In this document: positions 17,144 to 25,868 of the stretch, piece after piece
How positions within the stretch are numbered: the first letter of the stretch is position 1
Layout: every line of letters begins with the position of its first letter
Source of the DNA: Alteromonas sp. V450
Lineage (GTDB): Bacteria; Pseudomonadota; Gammaproteobacteria; Enterobacterales; Alteromonadaceae
Length of the DNA stretch: 64,000 nt
Assembly (NCBI RefSeq): GCF_001885075.1
Contig: NZ_MODU01000004.1
Coordinates: 682,001 to 746,000 of the forward strand
Reading direction: 5' to 3'
The notes under the pieces: generated by a model
The model's input: only the letters and a program-made list of their open reading frames with translations
What the model was told of the DNA's origin: nothing
Databases searched by the model: none
Program-made: the position numbers and the translations under genes

Positions 17144-18751
17144 CTACATTCTAAATATGCCAAACTGGGTGTCTTCAATAGGTTTATTGAAAGTTGCAGA
17201 AAGAGACAGCCCTAGAACAAGACGAGTATCAGCAGGATCGATTACCCCATCATCCCATAAGCGAGCAGATGCGTAATATGGATGTCCTTGTTTTTCATAA
17301 GTGTCGATAACAGGTTGTTTGAATGCTTGTTCTTCCTCTTCGCTCCAATGCTCACCAGAGCGCTCTTTTTGGTCGCGTTTAACTTGTGCCAAAACGCCAG
17401 CTGCCTGCTCCCCACCCATCACTGAGATACGTGCATTCGGCCACATGAAAAGGAAACGAGGATCATAAGCTCGGCCGCACATCCCATAGTTACCGGCACC
17501 AAAGCTTCCTCCTATCAATACGGTGAGTTTAGGGACATTTGCACATGCAACAGCGGTAACCATTTTGGCTCCGTGCTTTGCTATTCCACCATGCTCATAC
17601 TGTTTTCCAACCATGAATCCCGTTATGTTTTGCAAGAAAACTAACGGAATTTTTCGCATTGCACATAGCTCAACGAAATGTGCACCTTTAAGAGCACTTT
17701 CGCCAAATAATATGCCGTTGTTTGCCACAATACCCACAGGAAACCCAAAAATTCTTGCAAAGCCGCATACTAGGGTTGTCCCGTACAATGGTTTAAATTC
17801 ATCAAAATCTGAATCATCAACAACGCGGGCGATAATTTCTCGAACATCAAATGTTTGTTTGCTATCAGCAGGAACAACGCCGTATATTTCTTTCGGATCG
17901 TATTTAGGTGATTTGGCTGGCTTCACGTCTAGGGCAACCGTTTTTTTACGATTTAGCCGCGCGACGGCGCTTCTAGCGAGTGACAAGGCATGATGATCAT
18001 TGTTCGCTAGGTGGTCAGCAACACCTGATATCCGAGTATGCACATCGCCGCCGCCAAGTTCTTCAGCAGTAACCACTTCTCCAGTTGCAGCTTTAACTAG
18101 AGGAGGGCCTCCCAAAAATATTGTTGCTTGCTCTTTAACTATTATACTTTCGTCAGCCATCGCGGGAACGTAAGCTCCGCCAGCAGTACATGACCCCATA
18201 ACAACAGCAATTTGAGGGATATTCTTAGCTGACATGTTTGCCTGATTGAAGAAAATTCGACCAAAGTGTTCTCTGTCAGGAAAAACGTCATCTTGCCGAG
18301 GCAAGTTTGCGCCTCCAGAGTCTACCAGGTAGATGCAAGGCAGATTATTTTGCTCAGCTATTGTCTGTGCTCGTAAGTGTTTTTTGACTGTAAGGGGATA
18401 GTATGTACCACCTTTTACAGTCGCATCATTAGCCACAATCATGCACTCGGTACCAGACACCATGCCGATACCTGCAACAACGCCCGCGCAGGGCACATAA
18501 TCGTCGTAGACTTCCCATGCCGCCAACTGACCGATTTCTAAAAACGGCGTGTTGTCGTCAATAAGTGCATTTATTCTATCTCTTGCGAGTAGCTTGCCCC
18601 GTGACAAGTGACGCTGAGCAGCCTGTGCTCCACCACCTTCTGAAATCTTCGCTATTTTTTCTTTTAAATCGTTCACCTGAGTTTGCATATGCTCACTGTT
18701 GGTTTTGAACGTGTCAGATTTAGTATTTATTTTTGAGCTAAGAACGGGCAT
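17144..18751 (-). CDS. liuB: Methylcrotonyl-CoA carboxylase carboxyltransferase (beta) subunit
   Basis: Transfers the carboxyl group from biotin to 3-methylcrotonyl-CoA. The 535-residue protein has the crotonase-like double domain of acyl-CoA carboxylase beta subunits: [69 protein letters not shown], and in the second half [19 protein letters not shown] and [19 protein letters not shown]. The start is backed by AAGGAGGGG. A TGGGTGTCT copy (17166-17174) encodes part of the last ten residues, in the non-conserved C-terminal tail. Confidence 0.95.
   Translation of the reverse strand: MPVLSSKINTKSDTFKTNSEHMQTQVNDLKEKIAKISEGGGAQAAQRHLSRGKLLARDRINALIDDNTPFLEIGQLAAWEVYDDYVPCAGVVAGIGMVSGTECMIVANDATVKGGTYYPLTVKKHLRAQTIAEQNNLPCIYLVDSGGANLPRQDDVFPDREHFGRIFFNQANMSAKNIPQIAVVMGSCTAGGAYVPAMADESIIVKEQATIFLGGPPLVKAATGEVVTAEELGGGDVHTRISGVADHLANNDHHALSLARSAVARLNRKKTVALDVKPAKSPKYDPKEIYGVVPADSKQTFDVREIIARVVDDSDFDEFKPLYGTTLVCGFARIFGFPVGIVANNGILFGESALKGAHFVELCAMRKIPLVFLQNITGFMVGKQYEHGGIAKHGAKMVTAVACANVPKLTVLIGGSFGAGNYGMCGRAYDPRFLFMWPNARISVMGGEQAAGVLAQVKRDQKERSGEHWSEEEEQAFKQPVIDTYEKQGHPYYASARLWDDGVIDPADTRLVLGLSLSATFNKPIEDTQFGIFRM
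17166..17174 (+). repeat. TGGGTGTCT motif in the liuB tail
   Basis: Exact copy within the last codons of liuB, antisense to the gene (coding strand AGACACCCA). Confidence 0.6.
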
Positions 18752-18775
18752 AACCCCTCCTTGTTGATGAATTCA

Positions 18776-18916
18776 AGACACACATCTATTGCGTCTTTTA
18801 CCTATCTAGACACCCAAGTTAAGGTTAATGGATGCGTGGGTGTCTTGATAAACGTTGTACTACTATTGAGTGGGTGTCTTGGTAAACGAGTTGCGGTAAT
18901 AATTCCAAGACACCCA
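18776..18916. repeat. Array of four TGGGTGTCT motifs as two inverted pairs
   Basis: Exact copies at 18808-18816 (minus), 18837-18845 (plus), 18871-18879 (plus) and 18908-18916 (minus), plus a variant (AGACACACA) at 18776-18784. The first two form a 9-bp inverted repeat with a 20-nt loop. The last two extend to perfect 12-bp arms (TGGGTGTCTTGG and CCAAGACACCCA). Together they fill the 173-bp spacer between liuA and liuB, and could fold into two hairpins in the operon mRNA. Confidence 0.8.
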
Positions 18917-18924
18917 AACTGCGA

Positions 18925-20094
18925 CTATCTAGATTCGTTGAATAATTCTCGCCCGATAAGCATTCTTCTGATTTCCGACGTTCCCGCACCAATTTCGTAC
19001 AGCTTGGCATCTCGAAGTAAACGGCCAGTAGGATACTCATTGATGTAGCCATTGCCCCCAAGTAACTGTATAGCGTCTAATGCCATTTTTGTTGCTAACT
19101 CTGCCGAGTATAAAATAGCACCGGCGGCGTCTTTTCGCGTTGTTTCACCTCTATCACAAGATCTAGCGACAGCGTAAACATAAGCTCTCGCAGCATTCAT
19201 CTGAGTATACATATCCGCAACTTTGCCCTGAACCAACTGGAACTGACCGATGGACTGGCCAAACTGTTGTCTATCGTGAATATAAGGAACAACGATATCC
19301 ATGCATGCCTGCATAATACCGAGAGGCCCTCCCGATAGAACGAGACGTTCGTAGTCGAGGCCGCTCATTAACACCTTGACGCCTTCTCCCTCGTTGCCCA
19401 GCACATTTTCCGCTGGCACCTCACAGTCTTCGAACACTAGTTCACACGTGTTTGAAGAACGCATTCCTAGCTTGTCTAATTTTTGTGCTCGACTAAACCC
19501 AGGGAAGTCACGCTCTACTAAAAATGCAGTAATCCCTTTCGGCCCTGCATTGGGGTCTGTTTTGGCGTAAATAACAAAAGTATGGGCATCGGGGCCGTTG
19601 GTGATCCACATTTTGTTTCCGTTAAGGATATAGGTATCGCCTCGTCTCTCTGCTCGCAATTTCATACTTACAACATCAGAACCCGCATTTGGCTCACTCA
19701 TTGCTAGTGCCCCAATATGCTCACCAGTGACAAGTTTAGGTAGGTACTTTTCTCGTTGAGCCTCATTACCATTTTTGTATATTTGGTTTACACACAAATT
19801 TGAATGTGCTCCATAACTCAATCCAATACCGCCAGATGCTCTGCTCACTTCTTCCATTGCAATAGTGTGAGCGAGATACCCCATATCGGAACCGCCATAT
19901 TCCTCTGATACCGTGACACCCAATAGACCCATATCGCCGAGTTTTTTCCATAATTGGTTCGGAAACTGGTTTTCTTCGTCTGCTTTCGTTGCGATAGGCG
20001 CAATCTCGTTCTGTGCGAATTGATAAACTTGGTCTCTCAGCATTTCGATATCTTCGCCAAGTCCAAAATTTAAAGTAGGGTAAGAGGTGTTCAT
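18925..20094 (-). CDS. liuA: Isovaleryl-CoA dehydrogenase
   Basis: FAD-dependent oxidation of isovaleryl-CoA to 3-methylcrotonyl-CoA, feeding electrons to ETF. The 389-residue acyl-CoA dehydrogenase has the family signatures [18 protein letters not shown] and [20 protein letters not shown], then [17 protein letters not shown] at the C-terminus. [15 protein letters not shown] corresponds to the region holding the catalytic Glu of isovaleryl-CoA dehydrogenases. Its start overlaps the liuR stop by 4 bp (ATGA arrangement). The following liuB lies 173 bp on, across the inverted motif array. Confidence 0.93.
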   Translation of the reverse strand: MNTSYPTLNFGLGEDIEMLRDQVYQFAQNEIAPIATKADEENQFPNQLWKKLGDMGLLGVTVSEEYGGSDMGYLAHTIAMEEVSRASGGIGLSYGAHSNLCVNQIYKNGNEAQREKYLPKLVTGEHIGALAMSEPNAGSDVVSMKLRAERRGDTYILNGNKMWITNGPDAHTFVIYAKTDPNAGPKGITAFLVERDFPGFSRAQKLDKLGMRSSNTCELVFEDCEVPAENVLGNEGEGVKVLMSGLDYERLVLSGGPLGIMQACMDIVVPYIHDRQQFGQSIGQFQLVQGKVADMYTQMNAARAYVYAVARSCDRGETTRKDAAGAILYSAELATKMALDAIQLLGGNGYINEYPTGRLLRDAKLYEIGAGTSEIRRMLIGRELFNESR

Positions 20095-20498
20095 ACAATT
20101 TTTCCTCGGTTTAATTCTGCCAATTCTTCTCTACACCGAGCTTCTACATCATCTAGCTCGGCCATTAACATTTGGATGTCTTCTAATTGCTGTTCCAGTA
20201 CAGCGCGCTTTTGTTTACTCATGTTGAGCATTGTTTCTAGCTGTACTGCTGAATTTGGATTGCTGTCGTACATGTCGAAGAGCGTTTTAACCTCTGCAAG
20301 AGAGAAGCCCAGACGTTTACCGCGTAATATCAGTTTTAACCTTACGCGATCTTTATTAAGGTAAACTCTGTTCTGCCCGGTTCTCGTTGGCGACATAAGG
20401 CCTTGCTCCTCATAAAACCTTATAGAACGCGGCGTTATGTCAAATTCTCTCGCTAATTCGCCTATAGCGTAAGTTGGTTCCTTCTCGCACTTGTTCAT
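20091..20498 (-). CDS. liuR: MerR-family regulator of leucine/isovalerate degradation
   Basis: Transcription factor at the head of the liu operon. The 135-residue protein begins with the MerR helix-turn-helix [26 protein letters not shown], followed by the winged part [24 protein letters not shown] and a C-terminal dimerisation coiled coil (residues ~75-130). Known LiuR proteins control branched-chain acyl-CoA catabolism in gammaproteobacteria. Two candidate operators lie about 185-220 bp upstream, toward the divergent thiolase gene. The first gene liuA overlaps its stop by 4 bp. Confidence 0.9.
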   Translation of the reverse strand: MNKCEKEPTYAIGELAREFDITPRSIRFYEEQGLMSPTRTGQNRVYLNKDRVRLKLILRGKRLGFSLAEVKTLFDMYDSNPNSAVQLETMLNMSKQKRAVLEQQLEDIQMLMAELDDVEARCREELAELNRGKIV

Positions 20499-20543
20499 TG
20501 CTTGTACCTTTTCAGCGCCGTATCTAACACCTCAGCTCTAGCA

Positions 20544-20552
20544 TGGGTGTCT
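20544..20552 (+). repeat. TGGGTGTCT motif with full consensus tail
   Basis: Exact intergenic copy in the context GCATGGGTGTCTTTGTAA, the best match to the extended consensus in the window. Confidence 0.7.
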
Positions 20553-20680
20553 TTGTAATTTGGGTTATGTAATCATGATTTGTGGTGCTTAACATCGGCG
20601 GCACCAACGATTGCCGAATTATTGGCATAGTGCCTTTTGTTTCATGCCGTAGTGTTAAGTTGACACACACAAAATACAGG

Positions 20681-20696
20681 TTTACGTTAACGTTAA
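20681..20696. promoter_or_regulatory. Candidate LiuR operator 1
   Basis: TTTACGTTAACGTTAA is a near-palindrome close to the LiuR binding consensus as I recall it (TTTACGTTAACGTAAA). It lies between the divergent liuR operon and the thiolase gene. Confidence 0.6.
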
Positions 20697-20702
20697 TTAC
20701 AT

Positions 20703-20718
20703 TTTACGTTAAGGTAAA
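20703..20718. promoter_or_regulatory. Candidate LiuR operator 2
   Basis: TTTACGTTAAGGTAAA is a palindrome with one asymmetric base pair, 6 bp from operator 1. Two adjacent sites suggest joint control of the liu operon and the thiolase gene. Confidence 0.6.
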
Positions 20719-20774
20719 GTAACATTTTCCTAACGTCAATTTTTCAAAGTGGCAACGCGCTTTTGTATTTTTAA

Positions 20775-20783
20775 TGGGTGTCT
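20775..20783 (+). repeat. TGGGTGTCT motif upstream of the thiolase gene
   Basis: Exact intergenic copy 67 bp before the thiolase start. A GTG within it opens the same reading frame but has no ribosome site. Confidence 0.6.
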
Positions 20784-20849
20784 AGATTTGTATACATCTT
20801 TGACGATGCTGTGAGCGAACCAAATGAAATTAAATATCTAGGGGGTTTT

Positions 20850-22025
20850 ATGAGTGGTAATTCAGTTGTTATTGTTTCGGCTAAACGCACACCAATGGGG
20901 GGATTCAATGGTAGTTTGTCTTCGTTGAAAGCAACACAGCTCGGTGAAGTAGCTATAAGTGCGGCATGTTCAGAGCTAGATGTCTCTCACGTTGATGAAG
21001 TCATCCTGGGTTGCGTGTTACCTGCAGGCCTGGGTCAGTCACCAGCTCGACAAGCGAGTTTGGGGGCAGGTTTGCCCCTGAGCGCAGGCGTTACCACAAT
21101 AAACAAGGTGTGCGGATCGGGCTTAAAGTCAGTCATGATGGCTCACGATTTAATTAAAGCGGGTAGTGCAGAGGTTGTTGTAGCCGGTGGCATGGAAAGC
21201 ATGAGCAATGCGCCCTATATGTTGCCTAAAGCTCGCACAGGATACCGCATGGGTCATGGTCAGGTCGTTGACCACATGATGCTTGATGGGTTAGAAAATG
21301 CTTACGATGGCAAGGCCATGGGATGTTTTGCTCAAGATACGGCAGATGCAGAAAATATTACTCGTGGGAAGATGGATGATTTCGCATTAAGTTCATTATC
21401 AAAAGCGCATGATGCGATAAATACAGGCACTTTTGCCGATGAGATTGTACCGGTAACGGTTACGTCACGTAAGGGTGATACTATTATCGATACAGATGAA
21501 GGCCCAGGCTCTGCTCGACCAGAAAAAATACCTACATTGCGACCTGCTTTCAAAAAAGATGGTACGGTTACAGCGGCGAACTCTAGCTCAATATCAGACG
21601 GTGCTGCGGCACTCGTTGTTATGAGTGAAGAAAAAGCAGCGGCTCTGGGAATGGCGCCCCTCGCGAAAATAGTAGCCCATTCAACGCATGCTATAGAGCC
21701 CGAAAATTTCACTGTTGCACCGGTAGGCGCGATGGAAAAAGTACTTGAAAAGGCGGGGTGGGTAAAAGAAGAAGTAGATCTTTTTGAGATCAATGAAGCA
21801 TTTGCAATGGTCACGATGCTAGCCATCGCTAAACTTGGTTTAGATGAGACCAAAGTTAATGTGAAAGGAGGTGCATGCGCATTAGGCCATCCCATTGGTG
21901 CTTCAGGGGCTCGTATACTGGTCACACTTATTCATGCGCTTAAGCAACGTAATGGTAAAAAAGGAATTGCTTCTCTTTGTATCGGTGGAGGAGAAGGTGT
22001 TGCGGTGGCAATAGAGATGCTTTAG
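20850..22025 (+). CDS. Acetyl-CoA C-acetyltransferase (thiolase)
   Basis: Interconverts acetoacetyl-CoA and two acetyl-CoA, the natural exit of leucine degradation. The product from the chosen start is 391 residues, the usual length. The acylated Cys is in NKVCGSGLKSVMMA, the NEAFAM motif and the general-base Cys/His in GGACALGHPIGASGAR are present. ATG at 20850 is preceded by AGGGGGTTTT; the frame is open upstream to a GTG at 20778, but that start adds 24 non-homologous residues and has no ribosome site. Its divergent position across the LiuR-type sites suggests co-regulation with the liu operon. Confidence 0.92.
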   Translation: MSGNSVVIVSAKRTPMGGFNGSLSSLKATQLGEVAISAACSELDVSHVDEVILGCVLPAGLGQSPARQASLGAGLPLSAGVTTINKVCGSGLKSVMMAHDLIKAGSAEVVVAGGMESMSNAPYMLPKARTGYRMGHGQVVDHMMLDGLENAYDGKAMGCFAQDTADAENITRGKMDDFALSSLSKAHDAINTGTFADEIVPVTVTSRKGDTIIDTDEGPGSARPEKIPTLRPAFKKDGTVTAANSSSISDGAAALVVMSEEKAAALGMAPLAKIVAHSTHAIEPENFTVAPVGAMEKVLEKAGWVKEEVDLFEINEAFAMVTMLAIAKLGLDETKVNVKGGACALGHPIGASGARILVTLIHALKQRNGKKGIASLCIGGGEGVAVAIEML

Positions 22026-22070
22026 TTTGTTTCGTGTAAGCAATAATAAAATAAATGTAATTTAACCAGA

Positions 22071-22095
22071 AAGCGGTCCAATGCTGCGACCGCTT
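22071..22095 (+). terminator. Candidate hairpin after the thiolase gene
   Basis: AAGCGGTC and GACCGCTT make an 8-bp stem with a 9-nt loop 45 bp past the stop codon, followed by GTGTTTAAAT. The T-run is short, so it is a weak terminator. Confidence 0.4.
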
Positions 22096-22124
22096 GTGTT
22101 TAAATAAAAAGAAAAGTCTTACAT

Positions 22125-23084
22125 ATGAATAAGAAAGTTATCACCCTCAGTTTTGCCTTAGTCCTAGGCGCTTGTTCAACAACGACAAAAAATATTGGCG
22201 GTAAGTCGAATCAACCTGGTCAAATAAAACCCGTACGGGAGTCTTCCGCAACAGCAGAATACGGGACTCGCGAAGAAAACGTGATCATGAGCAGCGTTGT
22301 GGGCCGAACCCAAATTCCCTATAGCGATTTGCAAGCGCTCCCTACATCAACGAAAAGTTCATCGTTTAGTTATGGTGACGATCCTCTGCAATTTGTTTCC
22401 GTTTGGAATGCGAAGAAAACAGCAGGTAACGAGAATAGGACTGATCAAGCTGTTATTTTTGTGCATGGCGGATGTTGGCTAAATGCATTTGACTTGACGC
22501 ACGCCGAAGGCCTTTATCATGCACTTTCCGAACGAGGTGTGGGTGTCTATGCAATTGAGTACCGCCGTACGGGTGATGAAGGGGGCGGTTGGCCTGGAAG
22601 TGCTATGGATGTCTCGTTAGCAATCGACGCATCTCTTAAGCACATTGCAAAAGAAAAACGATACCAGCAGGTTTCAGTTATTGGTCATTCTGCCGGTGGA
22701 CATTTAGCACTTTTGGCCGGCCAAACAGTAAATCCACCTAAGGGTGTCTCGCTAAATACCATCATAGGCCTTGCAGCTATAACTGACGTGAAGAAGTACG
22801 CGTTGGGTAGCAATAGTTGCCAAACCGCAACCCCCCACTTTATGGGAGGTGAGCCTAAGGAATTAGCCGATGAATACAAAAATGCCACCCCGCATGCAGC
22901 TGATATTGCGTTTTCAATACTGCTGATGCAAGGTACAAGCGATAGCATCGTCCCAGTCGAACATGCGTTTATGTCGGGGGCTACCACAATAACGGTTGAA
23001 AATGGTGGTCACTTTGACTGGTTACATCCCGATAGCACGTCTTTCAATGCTTTATTTGAGGTTTTAAGCAAAAATGATGAATAA
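22125..23084 (+). CDS. Lipoprotein alpha/beta hydrolase, kynurenine formamidase-like
   Basis: A 319-residue protein with a lipoprotein signal: lysines, a hydrophobic stretch, and lipobox LGAC (Cys at about residue 17). The enzyme part is an alpha/beta hydrolase with FVHGGCWLNAF (compare HGGYW in arylformamidases), nucleophile elbow GHSAGGHLALL, an acid in GTSDSIVPVEH and His in NGGHFDWLHP. The last 11 bp overlap the start of kynU, so cleaving N-formylkynurenine is the likely role; a generic esterase remains possible. The predicted outer location is unusual because this pathway is normally cytoplasmic. One motif copy lies at 22540. Confidence 0.7.
   Translation: MNKKVITLSFALVLGACSTTTKNIGGKSNQPGQIKPVRESSATAEYGTREENVIMSSVVGRTQIPYSDLQALPTSTKSSSFSYGDDPLQFVSVWNAKKTAGNENRTDQAVIFVHGGCWLNAFDLTHAEGLYHALSERGVGVYAIEYRRTGDEGGGWPGSAMDVSLAIDASLKHIAKEKRYQQVSVIGHSAGGHLALLAGQTVNPPKGVSLNTIIGLAAITDVKKYALGSNSCQTATPHFMGGEPKELADEYKNATPHAADIAFSILLMQGTSDSIVPVEHAFMSGATTITVENGGHFDWLHPDSTSFNALFEVLSKNDE
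22540..22548 (+). repeat. TGGGTGTCT motif in the formamidase-like gene
   Basis: Exact copy inside the coding region; a near copy (AGGGTGTCT) follows at 22741. Confidence 0.5.
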
Positions 23085-24309
23085 GGTTTTTTCTGCAGAG
23101 CAGTTAGATAGTAAAGATCCAATCCGTCATAAGCGCGAATTGTTCTCACTACCAGAAAATACAGTCTATTTGGATGGTAATTCTTTGGGCCCCTTACCGA
23201 AGGCCGCTGAACTGCGAGCTAGAGAGGTCGTTAATGAGCAATGGGGACGTGACCTCATCACAAGTTGGAACAAGCATGAATGGATATCACTACCTTCAAA
23301 GGTAGGTGACCAGATAGGAGCGCTTGTTGGTGCGAAAAGTGGACAGGTAATCTGTTGTGATTCAATTTCAGTCAATCTTTTTAAAGTGTTAAGTGCAGCG
23401 CTTAAAATGCAACCTCATCGAAAAGTCATTGCAACGACGAAAGATAATTTTCCAACCGACTTATATATGGTCCAAGGGCTTATCGAACTGCTGGGCGATG
23501 ATTATAGACTTGAATATATCGATGAACACAACATTGAAGCATCGCTTAACGATGAGATCGCTGTGTTAATGCTCACTCAGGTAAATTTTCGTTCTGGCAA
23601 TAAGATAAACATGAAAGATGTTACGGCGTTGGCGCACAAACATGGCATATTAACACTGTGGGATTTAGCCCACAGCGCTGGCGCATTCCCTGTTGAATTA
23701 GACGATGCCCATGTAGATTTCGCCGTCGGTTGCACCTATAAATATCTCAACGGTGGGCCTGGTTCTCCAGCATTTATTTACGTCGCTGAGCGCCATCAAC
23801 AACGCTACAAGCAACCCCTTGCAGGCTGGATGGGGCACGCTGCTCCGTTTGCATTCGAGCCTGATTACCAACCAGCTCAGTCCATCAAGCAAAACTTGTC
23901 AGGTACACCCGGCGTGATAGGTATGAGTATTTTAAGTGCTGCCCTAGAGGCTTTTGATGACGTTTCTTTAAAAGCACTTGATGAAAAATCGAAAAAACTA
24001 CAGACATTTTTTATTTGTGAGGCTAAAAGAGCTGGTGTTTGGGATGCGTTTGATTTCGCAAGCCCTGTTATTGATAATCGCGGTAGTCAAATAGCGCTTA
24101 AGCATAAGGACGCTTATGCGATATGCCAAGCATGGATAGCTCAAGGTGTCATTGCAGATTTTCGAGCACCGGATATTTTGAGGATAGGTTTTGCACCACT
24201 ATATCTTCGCTTTGTTGACATCGAATATGCAGTTGCTCAGCTATCCTTGATCATCGAGGAAAGGCAATATGAGGACCCGGCTTTCAAACAGAAGCATCAT
24301 GTGACTTAA
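23074..24309 (+). CDS. kynU: Kynureninase
   Basis: PLP enzyme that cleaves kynurenine to anthranilate and alanine in tryptophan catabolism. The 411-residue protein has YLDGNSLGPLPKAAELR at the N-terminus, TTKDNFPTDLYM, WDLAHSAGAFPVELDD with the PLP-binding Asp, and the Schiff-base lysine in GCTYKYLNGGPGSPAF, all as in bacterial KynU. Two ATGs (23074 and 23077) are possible. The 11-bp overlap with the formamidase-like gene indicates a two-gene unit. No tryptophan dioxygenase is in the window, so the operon is incomplete here. Confidence 0.93.
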   Translation: MMNKVFSAEQLDSKDPIRHKRELFSLPENTVYLDGNSLGPLPKAAELRAREVVNEQWGRDLITSWNKHEWISLPSKVGDQIGALVGAKSGQVICCDSISVNLFKVLSAALKMQPHRKVIATTKDNFPTDLYMVQGLIELLGDDYRLEYIDEHNIEASLNDEIAVLMLTQVNFRSGNKINMKDVTALAHKHGILTLWDLAHSAGAFPVELDDAHVDFAVGCTYKYLNGGPGSPAFIYVAERHQQRYKQPLAGWMGHAAPFAFEPDYQPAQSIKQNLSGTPGVIGMSILSAALEAFDDVSLKALDEKSKKLQTFFICEAKRAGVWDAFDFASPVIDNRGSQIALKHKDAYAICQAWIAQGVIADFRAPDILRIGFAPLYLRFVDIEYAVAQLSLIIEERQYEDPAFKQKHHVT

Positions 24310-24407
24310 TTAACAGTCTGCATTGATTGATAAATATTTACAGTTGGGTGTGGTACAGTGTATTTTCGCGCTTATAATGAGTGATATTCACGACGTTCGG
24401 TGGTTAG

Positions 24408-25838
24408 TTGTTTTTGGTTAAACGTTTTATCTTACTTCAGGTTTTCATGGGTTTCTTCGCGCAGTGTGTGATCGCGCAGTCAAATTTCGAAAGCACTAAC
24501 TCGCATGCGAATAGAACTGTCACATATTGTATCGATCCTTCGTGGGAACCTTATGAAGCAATCCGCAATGGCCAACACGTAGGAATATCTGCACAGTATT
24601 TGAAGCTTATCAGTGAAAAAATTGGCGTTACTTTCCAATTAATTCCTACAGAGAGCTGGCAGCAAAGTCTAGAGTTTGTCCAGCTCGAAAAGTGCCAAGC
24701 CATTCCTATGATAAATCCTTCAGAATATCGCAAACAGTTTCTTGATTTCAGTTTGCCTTACTTCGAGGCACCAAATGTTTTAGTCGCTAAAACCGGTACG
24801 CCTATGCTTCAAGGTTATGCAGGGGTTGGGAACCGTTCAGTTGGCATTGTTCGCGGATACCGCCAAGTAGAGTATATTTCAAAATATTATCCAGGCCTTC
24901 GTTTAAAACTCATCCCGTCCGAAAGAGAGGGGCTTAAAATGCTGGCAAAAGGGGAGTTTGATGTAATGGTTGGTTCCCTGATGAGCGTCAATATGCATAT
25001 CAATAATCTAAAGCTCAACGACTTGTCTATTGTCGGGTATGCAGAGCCTTTTGATTCACTGTCTTTTGGCGTTGTGAAATCCTCTAATTGGCTAGTTGAA
25101 GATATCAATCGAGCGATATCCCTTATCCCAGAGCAGAAAAAAGTCGATATTTATAAACAATGGCACAATGTCCAGATCAGGCAGAGTCGCAATTATGCTG
25201 TCATGTTTCTATGTATAGTAATCGTTATCTTGCTCTTATTATGGGCCGTATGGAGACAACGTTACTTAACATCTTATGCCCGTATAATAAAACAAAAAAA
25301 CGAAGAGATAAGTTCACTGCAAGCCAACTTACTTGAAAAGAATAAAACCCTCTCATTTTTGTCTGCCCATGATACCGTGACTGGCCTTTACAATCGCAAT
25401 CACATGATCCAAAGAGCAGAAGAGGAAATTTCGCGGTTTCAACGTTTTCATACCACAGCCTCAATGATTATTTTGGAATTGGTTTCTCGCGAGGCTGACG
25501 AAGAAAGAAGAGAGCAAGAACGTAAAGAAGACGGGCTTAAAGCGGTAGCAAAGAGTTGCTTGAATTCAGTTCGTGAAGTTGATGTTGTTTCTCGATTTAG
25601 TGAAGAGCAGTTTATTATTTTGTGTCCACAAACTGAAATTAACGACGCAAAATCACTTGCGCAGCGTATGCTTGATTGTATGAATGCGCACAGCACGTTG
25701 AATGATCAGTTTAAATTTGCAATGGGGATATCTGAACTAAAGGATTCAGAAGAGTTTTCAGAGTGGCTAGAGCGAACAACTAAAGCACTCTACCATTCGT
25801 CGCGGCTCGGCTACGGCACTTTTGTCGCGGCCGAATAG
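24408..25838 (+). CDS. Periplasmic-sensor protein with degenerate GGDEF domain
   Basis: A 476-residue inner-membrane signalling protein. A signal segment is followed by a periplasmic solute-binding (SBP_bac_3-like) domain (about residues 35-260: YCIDPSWEPYEAI, then FSLPYFEAPNVLVAKTGTP), a transmembrane helix around 268-287, a short coiled coil, and a C-terminal GGDEF fold beginning DTVTGLYNRNHMIQRAEE. The signature loop is RFSEEQF rather than GGDEF, so diguanylate cyclase activity is unlikely. Start TTG at 24408 is the frame's first usable codon and has no clear ribosome site. Confidence 0.8.
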   Translation: MFLVKRFILLQVFMGFFAQCVIAQSNFESTNSHANRTVTYCIDPSWEPYEAIRNGQHVGISAQYLKLISEKIGVTFQLIPTESWQQSLEFVQLEKCQAIPMINPSEYRKQFLDFSLPYFEAPNVLVAKTGTPMLQGYAGVGNRSVGIVRGYRQVEYISKYYPGLRLKLIPSEREGLKMLAKGEFDVMVGSLMSVNMHINNLKLNDLSIVGYAEPFDSLSFGVVKSSNWLVEDINRAISLIPEQKKVDIYKQWHNVQIRQSRNYAVMFLCIVIVILLLLWAVWRQRYLTSYARIIKQKNEEISSLQANLLEKNKTLSFLSAHDTVTGLYNRNHMIQRAEEEISRFQRFHTTASMIILELVSREADEERREQERKEDGLKAVAKSCLNSVREVDVVSRFSEEQFIILCPQTEINDAKSLAQRMLDCMNAHSTLNDQFKFAMGISELKDSEEFSEWLERTTKALYHSSRLGYGTFVAAE

Positions 25839-25868
25839 CGTATCTGAATTCACGTATGACTAATGTCG

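Larger units (their letters stand above)
20499..20849. other. Divergent control region, liuR to thiolase
   Basis: A 351-bp spacer with two exact TGGGTGTCT copies (20544 and 20775) and two candidate LiuR operators (20681-20718) between them. Promoters in both directions must lie here; none was clear enough to call. Confidence 0.5.

Noticed and set aside
17523..17993. 156-codon plus-strand frame inside liuB
   Set aside because: Antisense shadow of a conserved carboxyltransferase gene, without ribosome site or recognisable domains.
20778..20849. Upstream GTG start for the thiolase
   Set aside because: The GTG lies inside a TGGGTGTCT repeat, has no ribosome site, and would add residues not seen in thiolases; the ATG at 20850 has AGGGGG before it.
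21332..21925. 197-codon open frame on the minus strand inside the thiolase gene
   Set aside because: It is a shadow of a clearly homologous plus-strand gene and shows no family features of its own.
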